From: Scybalousia_A sp963540815
GTDB taxonomy: Bacteria; Bacteroidota; Bacteroidia; Bacteroidales; P3
Direction of reading: 5' to 3'
Assembly: GCA_963540815.1 (NCBI GenBank)
Contig: CAUTQY010000006.1
Location: 19,376 to 83,375, forward strand
DNA: 64,000 nt
The notes beneath the pieces are model-generated. The model was not told where the DNA came from and did no database searches. It was given only the letters and a program-made list of their open reading frames with translations. Positions 27,899 to 36,847 of the stretch are shown piece after piece. Made by a program: the position numbers and the translations under genes. The first letter of the stretch is position 1; each line of letters begins with the position of its first letter.

Positions 27899-28900
27899 TT
27901 AACCTTTAACTTGCATGGCGGCAAGCATATTGCCGTATATATCGTTTAGAGAACCTACTTTCTTGGAAAGAGCATTAACCTGCTCCTTATACTTCAATAC
28001 GTTTTCTGCCGTATCGGCGAAATTAACAACAAGATTATCTATTCTCTCCTGTACGTTCTTTGTTGCCTCTAACTGAGCGGAAGAATTCTCTATTTGCATT
28101 TGATATAAAGCATTTATGGAAGCAAGACTTGTAGCCATAGTCCTCAAACCGTCTATATACGAAGCATCTCCGACGGAAAGCGTATTTGCCGTTTCCTTAT
28201 AAATATTGGCAAGTGTAGAAACGGCACTTGTAGCCTCTTGTACGGAGGACAAATATTCCCCTGAAGCCAAAAGGTCTTTATTAAGATAATCGGCAGTCTT
28301 TTTATAAGCATTTGTCAAATCCGCTACACTATTGGAAGCCTCGGAAACATTCTTAATAAAGGTTTCGGAAGTCTCGACCGCATTGGCAACAGAGGATAAC
28401 CCCTCGGCAGTATCTGACAATCTTTGCAAACCTTTGCCCAAGCTTTCAATTAATTCCGGTCCTATTTTGGCATCCTCTAACATTTTATCCAATTCCTGAG
28501 TAGCAGAACCGCCTCCGCTAAGAACTATATCGCCGGAAGCATCGCCTATAATATTAATGCCACCCTCTCCTTTCTTGTCTCCGAAAGCGGAAGGGTTTAT
28601 CTTTTGTTGTTCGTGTATAAGACGTTTTTTTTCGTCCTCTTCTTGAGGAGTTAAACCCTCCATACCAGCCAATTCGGGATAAACCAATGACCAATCATAC
28701 GTAACATGTAAAGGCTCAAAAGCAGAAAAGAAGAATATCACGGCTTCGGTAAGCATTCCAACTATAAGTAACTCGGTCGCAAACGGCCAGTGATTGATTT
28801 TGAATAAAGCACCGGTAATAACTATTGAGGCACCAACACCATAAAGTTTTGCAGTAATCTGCTTGTACGCCTTACTTCTTACTAAATTATCTATTCCCAT
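27899..28900 (-). CDS. gldL: Type IX secretion/gliding motor protein GldL (PorL)
   Basis: A 333-residue inner membrane protein with two helices near the N-terminus (about 20-35 and 42-63: ASIVITGALFKINHW and LLIVGMLTEAVIFFFSAF). Glu52 in the second helix corresponds to the intramembrane glutamate thought to carry protons in this proton-driven motor. The remaining 260 residues form a cytoplasmic domain with long heptad-like helices (SLGKGLQRLSDTAEGLSSVANAV). In P. gingivalis this region of PorL has been reported to bind the regulator PorX, and porX is present at 53987. It is first in the gldLMN operon and has its own promoter at 28978. Confidence 0.95.
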   Translation of the reverse strand: MGIDNLVRSKAYKQITAKLYGVGASIVITGALFKINHWPFATELLIVGMLTEAVIFFFSAFEPLHVTYDWSLVYPELAGMEGLTPQEEDEKKRLIHEQQKINPSAFGDKKGEGGINIIGDASGDIVLSGGGSATQELDKMLEDAKIGPELIESLGKGLQRLSDTAEGLSSVANAVETSETFIKNVSEASNSVADLTNAYKKTADYLNKDLLASGEYLSSVQEATSAVSTLANIYKETANTLSVGDASYIDGLRTMATSLASINALYQMQIENSSAQLEATKNVQERIDNLVVNFADTAENVLKYKEQVNALSKKVGSLNDIYGNMLAAMQVKG

Positions 28901-28977
28901 GATAAAATCGGATTTTTTTAGTTATGTTTTTATTTATAATCTTCGTCAAATAATAATTACCTTCTTATAGGAAAGGG

Positions 28978-29008
28978 CAAAATTATAAAAATTATTTCAA
29001 TTAACAAA
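28978..29008 (-). promoter_or_regulatory. Promoter of the gldLMN operon
   Basis: Minus-strand TTTG (TTG at 29005-29007) and TAATTTTG (28978-28985) are 19 bases apart, a consensus Bacteroidota promoter. It leaves a leader of about 75 bases before the gldL start. Confidence 0.75.
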
Positions 29009-29103
29009 TAACAAACCCTTACTTTGTTGTAAAAAAATCATTTCACATATCCCTTTTCAGCAATACACTATTGAGATTTTTATACGTATCTCAACAAAAA
29101 AAG

Positions 29104-30216
29104 TTACTTATTGTTTTTTATTTTTACTCCGTAATAATAGTGTTCTATTACCTGCCAATACTCATATCCTTCGTCACACATTTTCGCCGCTCCTTCTTGT
29201 GACAACCCCACTCCATGTCCGTAACCTCTACCTTTTAGTTTTACATTACTTCCCCAAGGTACGATGGTAAAAAAAGTACTCTTAAGATTAAAATCTTTAC
29301 GAAGTTGCACAAGACTTATACCCAAAAGATTATTCTTCCTTCCCTCTTGTTGTGAAAAGTTAAGCAGTTCCACTTTATTGTTGTGATCTTTGGTATCTAT
29401 GCCCTTATTTCTAAAATAGTTAAGCCATTCTTTTTCCCTTATTTCTTTTTCCCATACATAATTGGGCTGACCTATGGAAAATGAATCCGTAATACTTTTT
29501 AGGTAAGCAACCTCTTTTCCCCATACATCTTGAGCATTAACGGTTTGTCCACCCGAATTTGAATGAAAAAGAGTTTCTATAGGTTTGCCGTTTTCATCAA
29601 CAATAACTTCTCCCGATGTTTTGTTACTACCTTCTATAACCTGTTCTTTACTTGCCCGAGAAAAATAGACCTGACAATTAACTTGGTCACACAAATTGTA
29701 ACCGTCTTTTTGGTGTTTGTTGAGATTTCTTTGCATATATGTTCTGCAACAAATAGCCTGTACCTTAAAAAACTCTACATTATCACTTGCTCCGCCGGCT
29801 TCACTCTGCACAACACCTGCTATATAATTTTCTATTTCAACATCATTAATAAACAGCAAAGATTTTTTGTCCTTCGTTGTGGTTATTTCCAAGTTATTAT
29901 CATATCTACGCGAATTTAATCCCTCCGGGGTTATTTGGAAAAAACATTTTATATCTTCGGAAACTAATTTAAGGGTATCTTTACTGCAAATTAATCCATT
30001 ATTGATATAAAGAGAAACTTTATTGTTTTGTAAAATAACTTTTAGCTTATCGCTTTTTTTTATTTGCTTATTGTCTATAGCATACTTTCCAAAAGATACT
30101 CCCAAAGTAGCCTCTTGTATATTATTATCCGTATAAATTCTAACCCTTATATTATCGGCTTTTACCCAAACAGAAAGACAAATAAAAATAATGATACATA
30201 TATTTTTCATCAACAA
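29104..30216 (-). CDS. SpoIID/LytB domain protein
   Basis: A 370-residue exported protein; a second Met at codon 3 (30210) is equally possible. After signal peptide KNICIIIFICLSVWVKA comes a beta-rich N-terminal part (about 20-110), then the SpoIID domain (about 110-365). Its marks are IENYIAGVVQSEAGG, VQAICCRTYMQRNL, FHSNSGGQTVNAQDVWG and the final GRGYGHGVGLSQEGA. SpoIID proteins are peptidoglycan lytic transglycosylases that cut glycan strands lacking peptide stems, and the invariant SEA glutamate is kept. In non-sporulating Bacteroidota the role is cell-wall remodelling of unknown purpose. Monocistronic; the upstream neighbour ends in a hairpin. Confidence 0.88.
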   Translation of the reverse strand: MLMKNICIIIFICLSVWVKADNIRVRIYTDNNIQEATLGVSFGKYAIDNKQIKKSDKLKVILQNNKVSLYINNGLICSKDTLKLVSEDIKCFFQITPEGLNSRRYDNNLEITTTKDKKSLLFINDVEIENYIAGVVQSEAGGASDNVEFFKVQAICCRTYMQRNLNKHQKDGYNLCDQVNCQVYFSRASKEQVIEGSNKTSGEVIVDENGKPIETLFHSNSGGQTVNAQDVWGKEVAYLKSITDSFSIGQPNYVWEKEIREKEWLNYFRNKGIDTKDHNNKVELLNFSQQEGRKNNLLGISLVQLRKDFNLKSTFFTIVPWGSNVKLKGRGYGHGVGLSQEGAAKMCDEGYEYWQVIEHYYYGVKIKNNK

Positions 30217-30268
30217 AAGAAAATTATAATTACCATATTTTAACGAACACGAATACTTTTTATTATTG

Positions 30269-30276
30269 CAAAAATA
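30269..30276 (-). promoter_or_regulatory. -7 element for the SpoIID-domain gene
   Basis: Minus-strand TATTTTTG matches TAnnTTTG, about 53-60 bases before the start. It abuts the terminator hairpin of the upstream gene. No clear -33 TTG at standard distance. Confidence 0.4.
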
Positions 30277-30311
30277 AATAAGGTTTGTAGTAAAGTACTA
30301 CAAACCTTATT
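30277..30311 (-). terminator. Terminator after the YitT-family gene
   Basis: A 16-base perfect stem: AATAAGGTTTGTAGTA (30277-30292) pairs with TACTACAAACCTTATT (30296-30311) with a 3-base loop. On the minus strand it is followed by a T-rich tract. Confidence 0.7.
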
Positions 30312-30335
30312 CGTGCTTTTTATTATATACTAATA

Positions 30336-31145
30336 CTATAAGACCTTAGAGGGTTCTACTTCTTTTTTATTGGGAGTTGGAGGAACTATAATATCTATAA
30401 TCTTTCCTTCAACATAAATAAGTATTATGGAATACAAAGGCAAATCTATTCCTTTACCCAAAACCAAAGAGCTTAAGGCAATAGTGGAATCTATAATAAT
30501 TACTAACATTCCCAGAGATAAGCCCGAGTATTTATTGACAACCATGGCGATAATATCACTTCCTCCGGAAGTTGCTCCTGCACTGAAAATAATGGCTATA
30601 CCTATACCGTAAGCAACTCCTCCAATAAGAACATTAAGTATATACCAAGGTTTAAAATATTGTGTAACGGTATCACTTCCAAATTCTCTCAACGGCAAGT
30701 AAAGTTCTTTTAATTGGTCGGATAAATTGTTGAAATCCGAAGCCGAAATAAAATCTCCTGAAAAAATCAAAGGACGGTACCCCGTATGTCTAATAACAAA
30801 ATACTCTGTCACAAAAGTAACCAACCATATAAGAATTATGGATAAGATGGTTTTGATACCGAATCTGGGACCCAAGAAAATAACACCTATTATCAACAGG
30901 ACAATATCCATAACAATTACCCAATACATAGGCCAACCCCAAAGATTGTTGAATACGGACATCAATCCGTAAACACCACCCGGAGCCAAACCGTAGGGTA
31001 CTACAAAAAACAAATCAGCCAAAGCAAAAATAATACAGCCAAGTATAATCTTCCCGTAGGCCTTAAAGAAATCTCGTGAGCCGAATCTCTCCTTAGAGTC
31101 ATTCATCTGAGACAGCCATGCTTTAATTTTGTTTTGTTCTATCAT
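30336..31145 (-). CDS. YitT family (DUF161) membrane protein
   Basis: A 269-residue protein with about six hydrophobic segments. The YitT signature lies near the start, ALADLFFVVPYGLAPGGVYGLMSVFNN, and is echoed in the second half by IIFSAGATSGGSDIIAMVVNKYSGLSLG, as expected for two repeats in this family. It ends in a short hydrophilic tail without a clear DUF2179 domain, so it is shorter than many Gram-positive members. Transport function is suspected for the family but no substrate is established. It is transcribed alone, with a terminator hairpin directly downstream. Confidence 0.88.
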   Translation of the reverse strand: MIEQNKIKAWLSQMNDSKERFGSRDFFKAYGKIILGCIIFALADLFFVVPYGLAPGGVYGLMSVFNNLWGWPMYWVIVMDIVLLIIGVIFLGPRFGIKTILSIILIWLVTFVTEYFVIRHTGYRPLIFSGDFISASDFNNLSDQLKELYLPLREFGSDTVTQYFKPWYILNVLIGGVAYGIGIAIIFSAGATSGGSDIIAMVVNKYSGLSLGMLVIIIDSTIALSSLVLGKGIDLPLYSIILIYVEGKIIDIIVPPTPNKKEVEPSKVL

Positions 31146-31260
31146 ACAAATAGTATTTATATTATTATTTAATATTCATAAATTCTTCTTCAAAGAATTT
31201 GCAAAAGTAGTAACTTTTTTTGTATTACCAATATGAAACCATAAACTTTTCTTAGGATAT

Positions 31261-31289
31261 AAAAAAGCCTCGCAAATAATTGCAAGGCT
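31261..31289 (-). terminator. Terminator after the EF-G-like gene
   Basis: AGCCTCGCAA (31266-31275) pairs with TTGCAAGGCT (31280-31289), with one G-T-type mismatch and a 4-base loop. On the minus strand a run of T follows. Confidence 0.75.
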
Positions 31290-31313
31290 AATAAAATTAA
31301 TAATGTATTATTA

Positions 31314-33452
31314 CTATTCGTCGTCTTTGTTTGCCTCTTCGTATGCCTTCAACAACTCACTTTGAACGTCAGTAGGTACGGCCTGATACTCTGAATATTT
31401 CATTGTAAACATTCCTCTACCGGAGGTTAACGAAGAAAGAGCGGTAGAATACCTGTTCATCTCAGCCAGAGGAGCTTTGGCTCTAATTATTTGATATTTA
31501 TCCTCAGAATCCATACCCATCACTATGGCACGTCTGCCTTGTAGGTCAGTCATAACTCCTCCCATAAGCTCGGAGGGAACCGTTACCGAAAGGTCGTAAA
31601 TAGGTTCTAATATTTTTGGTGCAGCATTTTTGAACGCTTCTTTAAAAGCATTTCTTCCCGCAAGTTTGAAAGCCATTTCATTACTATCTACAGGGTGCAT
31701 TTTTCCGTCAAAAACATTAACAACAATATCTCTTGCATAGGAACCGGTCAACGGACCTTCTTCCATTTTTTCCATTATCCCCTTAAGAATAGCCGGCATA
31801 AATCTTGCATCAATAGCACCACCAACTATACAGTTATTGAAAATAAGTTTTCCTCCCCAAGCAAGTTCTATTTCTTCCGTTCCGCGTATCGGGTATTTGG
31901 TTTGTTTTGCCATACCCTCGGTATAAGGTTGAATATAAAGAAAAACTTCTCCGAATTGTCCGGCGCCGCCGGATTGTTTTTTGTGCCTGTAAGAAGCCTC
32001 CGCATCCTTGGTAATAGTCTCTCTATAAGGTATTTTAGGAGTATAGAACTCTGTCTTTACCTTATAGACATTATCCAAATACCATTTCAAAATATTTATA
32101 TGAAACTCACCCATACCACCAACAACGGTTTGCTTGCTTTCTCTCGCTATTTCGTAATGCAAAGCCGGGTCATGGGAAGTGTAGTCATTAAGGGCGGCCC
32201 CTAATTTTTCTTCTTCTGAGGAATCCAAAGCCTTTATGGCAATAGTAAAAATAGGCTCGGGATATTGATTTTTTTCCACTTTAACACCTTGATTTTTTGT
32301 AGAAGTGAGGGTATCACCAACTTTTACGGCTTTCAACTTTATAGTAGATATTATATCTCCTGCAAGTGCTTTATCTACGGCAATACGATTTTTGCCCATA
32401 TTTACACTGATTTGGGAAAGTCTTTCTTTGCCGGAGTCGCGAGAATTTATCATATCTGCACCGGCAACAATCTCTCCTTCCATAACTTTCATAAAAGTAA
32501 TTTCACCGACATGAGATTCATTCGCAGTTTTAAATACATAAATAACGGTATCTTTTGTTGCATCAAAAGTGGGTTTATTTCCGTCCGAATATTTTAAGGT
32601 ATTTACCGCTTCGTCCGGTGCAGGAACGTTATTGCAAATAAATTCCATCATCCTATCTACTCCAATATTTTCTCTCGCGGACACACATAACAAAGGGTAA
32701 ATACTTTTTGAGGCAATACCCATTTTTAGTCCTTTACGGACATCCTCCAACGAAAGGTCACCCTCTTCAAAATACTTTTCCATTAGGCTATCATCGCCCG
32801 TTGCGGCATTTTCTACCAATTTCATGCGTAATTCTTCCACTCTGTCCTTTTCGGAAGCAGGTATTTCCATTATTTCCGCTTTTCCTCCCCCTTTCGGATA
32901 CTTGTACATCTTTTGAGTAACAAGGTCTATAAAACTGTCAAAACCCAAACCGGCATTTATGGGATATTGTATAAGAGTAACTTTCTCTCCTAATTCTTCC
33001 TGTAATTCTTTAACACATTCATCAAAATTGGCTTTTTCGGCATCCAACTGGTTCATTGCTATAATAAAAGGGGTCTTTAAAGTGTTTGCATATCTAAGGG
33101 CAACCTCTGTTCCTACCTCTATACCCGATTGTGCATTTACCAAGACAATGGCACTTTCTACGGCAGGTAAAGCACACATTAATTCTCCTTGCAAATCCGT
33201 AAAACCTGGTACATCTATAACATTAACTTTTTTATCTCCGCATTCCACACTAATCAGAGTGGAAACCACACTACCTTTTCTTTCTATTTCTATATCTCTA
33301 TAATCGGATACTGTATTCCCATCCTCTATGGTACCTTTTCTGTTTACTACACCGGTATTAAAGCAAATAGCTTCCGCAAGGGAAGTCTTTCCTGCCTTGT
33401 TACCACCAACAAGAGCGACATTTCTAATTTGTGAAGTATTATAAATTTTCAT
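31314..33452 (-). CDS. Elongation factor G-like GTPase (EF-G2 type)
   Basis: A 712-residue homologue of ribosomal translocase EF-G with domains I-V all present, but in the divergent EF-G-like branch. The P-loop is intact (GGNKAGKTS, residues 16-24). Switch II reads IDVPGFTD where canonical EF-G has DTPGH, so the catalytic histidine is replaced by Phe. The base-specificity motif is NQLD instead of NKxD, and the switch I RGITI motif is replaced by KGSVVS. Domain IV is recognisable by SGGAGQFGEVFLYI and the C-terminal domain by PSELMGGVMTDLQGRRAIVMGMD. Bacteroides species carry a second EF-G reported to support translation under starvation; equivalence is inferred. It is not the housekeeping fusA. 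Confidence 0.88.
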   Translation of the reverse strand: MKIYNTSQIRNVALVGGNKAGKTSLAEAICFNTGVVNRKGTIEDGNTVSDYRDIEIERKGSVVSTLISVECGDKKVNVIDVPGFTDLQGELMCALPAVESAIVLVNAQSGIEVGTEVALRYANTLKTPFIIAMNQLDAEKANFDECVKELQEELGEKVTLIQYPINAGLGFDSFIDLVTQKMYKYPKGGGKAEIMEIPASEKDRVEELRMKLVENAATGDDSLMEKYFEEGDLSLEDVRKGLKMGIASKSIYPLLCVSARENIGVDRMMEFICNNVPAPDEAVNTLKYSDGNKPTFDATKDTVIYVFKTANESHVGEITFMKVMEGEIVAGADMINSRDSGKERLSQISVNMGKNRIAVDKALAGDIISTIKLKAVKVGDTLTSTKNQGVKVEKNQYPEPIFTIAIKALDSSEEEKLGAALNDYTSHDPALHYEIARESKQTVVGGMGEFHINILKWYLDNVYKVKTEFYTPKIPYRETITKDAEASYRHKKQSGGAGQFGEVFLYIQPYTEGMAKQTKYPIRGTEEIELAWGGKLIFNNCIVGGAIDARFMPAILKGIMEKMEEGPLTGSYARDIVVNVFDGKMHPVDSNEMAFKLAGRNAFKEAFKNAAPKILEPIYDLSVTVPSELMGGVMTDLQGRRAIVMGMDSEDKYQIIRAKAPLAEMNRYSTALSSLTSGRGMFTMKYSEYQAVPTDVQSELLKAYEEANKDDE

Positions 33453-33506
33453 ACATTTGTAATATTTATTATTTGTTAAGATTATACGATATGGTACATA
33501 ATGCTA

Positions 33507-33539
33507 CAAAATTACTTATTTTTGCCAAATAATAGCAAA
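33507..33539 (-). promoter_or_regulatory. Promoter of the EF-G-like gene
   Basis: Minus-strand TTTTG (TTG at 33536-33538) and TAATTTTG (33507-33514) with 21 bases between. The leader is about 50 bases. Confidence 0.65.
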
Positions 33540-33601
33540 ATTTCATACAAAAAATAGTTTTTTACAATATTTATTCATACATTTGGGATATAAAATATTA
33601 C

Positions 33602-33631
33602 AAAAGCCCATTTGATTTATTCAAATGGGCT
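33602..33631 (-). terminator. Terminator of the atp gene series
   Basis: AGCCCATTTGA (33605-33615) pairs perfectly with TCAAATGGGCT (33621-33631). On the minus strand the stem is followed by TTTTG and AT-rich DNA, about 60 bases after the atpA stop. Confidence 0.75.
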
Positions 33632-33688
33632 CGAAGTTGTAAAAGTTTCAAAACCTTAATAAACCAGTCGGAATGGTTGCGAAGTTAC

Positions 33689-35269
33689 TTATTCCGTGTA
33701 CTTACTTGCCATATCATCAAGTATTTGATGTAAAGCACTTAGTATATCTTCGTTTATATTGCCATTTTTTATTTTCAATAGAATATCCTTGTGTTTCAAA
33801 TTCAAAAAATCTATAAACTCTTTTTCCACCTCCGCAACTTTGTTTACAGGCACTTTTCTTAACCAATCATTTGTACCACAAGCGATAATAGCAACTTGCT
33901 CTTCTACTCTCATAGGAGAATATTGTGGTTGTTTTAGGATTTCCACATTTCTTTTACCCTTATCCAAAACCATTTTTGTTGTAGCGTCCAAATCGGAACC
34001 AAATTTGGAAAAGGCTTCCAACTCACTATATTGAGCCTGGTCTAATTTTAGAGTACCCGCCACTTTTTTCATAGATTTAATTTGGGCATTTCCTCCTACT
34101 CTTGATACGGATATTCCGACATTGATAGCAGGTTTTACGCCGGAGTTAAATAAACTTGATTCCAAAAAAATCTGCCCATCGGTTATGGAAATAACATTGG
34201 TAGGTATGTAAGCGGCAATGTCTCCGGCTTGAGTCTCTATTATAGGGAGAGCTGTCAAAGAGCCTCCTCCCTTTACCCTGTCTTTTAATATCGGTGGTAA
34301 ATCATTCATAGTTTTTGCCACCTCATCGTTGTTAATTATCTTACAGGCTCTTTCCAAAAGTCGAGAATGCAAATAAAAAACATCTCCCGGAAAAGCTTCT
34401 CTTCCCGGCGGTCTCCTAAGTAACAGAGAGACTTCTCTGTAAGCAACGGCTTGTTTGGACAAATCATCAAAAACAACAAGGGCAGAACGTCCGGTATCTC
34501 TAAAATATTCACCAATTGCCGCTCCTGCAAAAGGAGCATAAAACTGCATGGCAGCAGCCTCAGCGGCTGTTGCCGCAAGTACGGTAGTATATTGCATGGC
34601 TCCGTGTTCCTGCAAAGCCTTTACCGTTTGAGCAACAGTAGAAGCTTTTTGCCCACAAGCAACATAAATACAATATACGGGACTGCCGGATTCAAAAAAT
34701 TCTCTTTGGTTTATAATAGTATCTATGGCAATGGCTGTTTTACCGGTTTGCCTATCACCTATAATCAATTCTCTTTGCCCCCTACCTATGGGTATCATGG
34801 AATCCACCGCTTTCAATCCTGTCTGCAAAGGCTCCGACACAGGTTGACGATAAATAACACCGGGTGCCTTCCTTTCCAACGGCATATCTATCAACTCTCC
34901 CGTAATTTGTCCTTTACCGTCTATCGGTTGTCCTATGGTATTTATTACTCTACCTATTATACCTTCTCCTACCGGAATAGAGGCAATTCTTTTTGTTCTT
35001 TTTAGAGTATCTCCTTCTTTGATATCCCCCGCTTCTCCCAAAAGGACTACCCCCACATTGTCTTCTTCCAAATTTTGTACTATTCCTTGCAGACCGGAGT
35101 CAAACTCTACCAACTCTCCTGCCTGAGCGTTTTGCAAACCGTATGCACGCACTATTCCATCTCCTATACTCAAAACCACACCGATTTCTTCCAATTCCGT
35201 ATCAAGATTGGCATTTGATAATTGTTGTCTGAGTATTGCCGTAATTTCCGATGGTTTTATATCTGCCAT
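33689..35269 (-). CDS. atpA: ATP synthase F1 subunit alpha
   Basis: A 526-residue alpha subunit of the F1 head, which binds non-catalytic nucleotide. It shows the N-terminal crown (EEIGVVLSIGDGIVRAYGL), the P-loop GDRQTGKTAIA near residue 170 and the alpha-specific arginine-finger region ISVSRVGGNAQIKSMK. The helical C-terminal domain follows. It is last in the series atpE-atpF-atpH-atpA and is followed by a terminator, so the gamma subunit gene that normally comes next is not here. The beta and epsilon genes are also outside the window, a split that is common in this phylum. Confidence 0.97.
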   Translation of the reverse strand: MADIKPSEITAILRQQLSNANLDTELEEIGVVLSIGDGIVRAYGLQNAQAGELVEFDSGLQGIVQNLEEDNVGVVLLGEAGDIKEGDTLKRTKRIASIPVGEGIIGRVINTIGQPIDGKGQITGELIDMPLERKAPGVIYRQPVSEPLQTGLKAVDSMIPIGRGQRELIIGDRQTGKTAIAIDTIINQREFFESGSPVYCIYVACGQKASTVAQTVKALQEHGAMQYTTVLAATAAEAAAMQFYAPFAGAAIGEYFRDTGRSALVVFDDLSKQAVAYREVSLLLRRPPGREAFPGDVFYLHSRLLERACKIINNDEVAKTMNDLPPILKDRVKGGGSLTALPIIETQAGDIAAYIPTNVISITDGQIFLESSLFNSGVKPAINVGISVSRVGGNAQIKSMKKVAGTLKLDQAQYSELEAFSKFGSDLDATTKMVLDKGKRNVEILKQPQYSPMRVEEQVAIIACGTNDWLRKVPVNKVAEVEKEFIDFLNLKHKDILLKIKNGNINEDILSALHQILDDMASKYTE

Positions 35270-35299
35270 TATTTATTGTTTTATTTGGTTCGTTTTTAC

Positions 35300-35839
35300 T
35301 TAATTGGTAAGCAAATCCTTTTTTAAATCCGATAATTTTTTTCTAAAAGAAGCATCATACAGTTTACTGTCCGTATAAAGAGAAAAACCTCCCAGGATTT
35401 CTTTGTCTACATTCGTTTTTAACTCTATCTGAGATTCAAACTCATACGACAGAATATCCTTTATTTTTCGTTCTATTTGAGGAGAAATTTTCTGACTGAC
35501 TACCAAAGAAGCCACCTTTATATTGTGTTCCTTATTATAGATTTCCAAAAAACTCTCACATATTCCCAACAAATATATATCCCTACGTTTTTTAACTATA
35601 AATTCAAGAAATTTAGAGGTTAAAACTTGACAAGTATCACCAAAAACCGAGTTTATAATCCGTTTCTTTATTCCGGGTTTTACAACAGGATTTTTTAATA
35701 GAAGTTTAAACTCGCTATTGTTAGAGCATATTTCTTTTATCAGCAAAATATCCGCACGAACTTCTTCTACCATATTTTCCTCTTGAGCGAGAGAATAAAG
35801 ACTTTGTGCATATCTGCTTTGCAATACGGATTCTTTCAT
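35300..35839 (-). CDS. atpH: ATP synthase F1 subunit delta
   Basis: A 179-residue subunit of the peripheral stalk that joins the alpha subunits to subunit b. The N-terminal helical bundle begins VLQSRYAQSLYSLAQEENMVEEV, the standard OSCP/delta opening. The C-terminal part ends with EILGGFSLYTDSKLYDASFRKKLSDLK, matching the family's GGxxxxxxDxxxDxSxxxxL pattern. It lies 6 bases after atpF and 30 bases before atpA on the minus strand. Confidence 0.93.
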   Translation of the reverse strand: MKESVLQSRYAQSLYSLAQEENMVEEVRADILLIKEICSNNSEFKLLLKNPVVKPGIKKRIINSVFGDTCQVLTSKFLEFIVKKRRDIYLLGICESFLEIYNKEHNIKVASLVVSQKISPQIERKIKDILSYEFESQIELKTNVDKEILGGFSLYTDSKLYDASFRKKLSDLKKDLLTN

Positions 35840-35845
35840 ACTCTA

Positions 35846-36340
35846 TTAGTTAAACTTTATGTTTTCCAATTCTTGAGAAATGATTTGCTCACTCTTTTGT
35901 TTATCCGCAAGTTCTGCTTTGAGTATTTTTTCTGCTATTTCCATAGAGAACAGGGAAACCTGTTTTTTCAAATCTTCAATTGCTTGTTTCTTTTCCGCTT
36001 GTATGTTTTCTCTTGCTTGTAAAATAATTTTATCGGACTCCGATATCGCTTGTGATTTTGCCTCCTCTATAATTCTGTTCCGTATATTTTGGGCATCTTT
36101 TAACAAATTGTCTCTTTCCGCTTTTGCCTCTTTCAGCAAAATTTCGTTGTCAAGTTTTAGTTTTTGCATCTCTTGTTGTGCTTGTTTCGCTGCATCAAGA
36201 GATTCTTTTATCTCTGTTTCTCTTTGTCTTATGGTTTTTATTAGCACAGGCCATCCCCACTTACCCAATATCAACAAGACTATTACAAAAATAATAGTCA
36301 TCCAAAAAATCAATCCTATGCCGGGTGTAAGTAATTCCAT
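35846..36340 (-). CDS. atpF: ATP synthase F0 subunit b
   Basis: A 164-residue stator subunit. A single N-terminal membrane helix (about 8-26, LIFWMTIIFVIVLLILGKWGWP) leads into a long charged helix (about 35-160) with the b-subunit pattern of Ala, Glu, Lys and Gln and the conserved RQRETEIKESLDAAKQAQ start. It dimerises to hold F1 static relative to the c-ring. It sits 83 bases after atpE and 6 bases before atpH. Confidence 0.93.
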   Translation of the reverse strand: MELLTPGIGLIFWMTIIFVIVLLILGKWGWPVLIKTIRQRETEIKESLDAAKQAQQEMQKLKLDNEILLKEAKAERDNLLKDAQNIRNRIIEEAKSQAISESDKIILQARENIQAEKKQAIEDLKKQVSLFSMEIAEKILKAELADKQKSEQIISQELENIKFN

Positions 36341-36423
36341 CGTTCTTTATAATATTGACACACTATATATCACACAATACGGTACGAATAATTTTTTACA
36401 ATATATATACAAACCGAATAGTG

Positions 36424-36684
36424 TTATTTTACTATCAAAATAAAGCACGTAACCACAGCAAACAAAGCAACCGCTTCGACTAAGGCTGCAATAATAATCA
36501 TATTTGTACGAATATCTCCCGTAGCCTCAGGCTGTCGTGCTATGGCTTCCATAGCATTTTTACCTATATTACCTATACCTATACCTGCCGCTATTGCCGC
36601 AAGCCCTGCACCTATTGCTGCAAGCCCTTGACCTATGGGCAAAAAATTTGCAACCGTATCTAACAAAACCGTTAATGTAGTCAT
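36424..36684 (-). CDS. atpE: ATP synthase F0 subunit c
   Basis: An 86-residue proteolipid with two membrane helices joined by the polar loop ARQPEATGDIR. The ion-binding acid is Glu70 in AALVEAVALF. Glu70 is followed by Ala rather than Ser/Thr, and no Gln is placed in helix 1 as in sodium-coupled rings, so a proton-driven ring is expected. It is the first gene of this atp series. The a-subunit gene atpB, which usually precedes it, is absent: the next upstream gene is a carbonic anhydrase-like protein. Confidence 0.95.
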   Translation of the reverse strand: MTTLTVLLDTVANFLPIGQGLAAIGAGLAAIAAGIGIGNIGKNAMEAIARQPEATGDIRTNMIIIAALVEAVALFAVVTCFILIVK

Positions 36685-36717
36685 AGTCTTCTAATATTTT
36701 TTATTGTTTAAGCATTG

Positions 36718-36747
36718 CAAAATTACAATTTCCGTTTAAAATGCAAA
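36718..36747 (-). promoter_or_regulatory. Promoter of the atpEFHA series
   Basis: Minus-strand TTG (36744-36746) and TAATTTTG (36718-36725) are 18 bases apart. The leader before atpE is about 30 bases. Its presence directly before atpE supports the view that atpB is not part of this transcript. Confidence 0.65.
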
Positions 36748-36847
36748 ATTTTATTTAAAATCTTACTTCAAAAGAAAGAGATACAGCACAAAGCGTGCCA
36801 TAAATACAAGTTTATCGCAGCCAAATAACCAATAAGTAAAATGTTTA

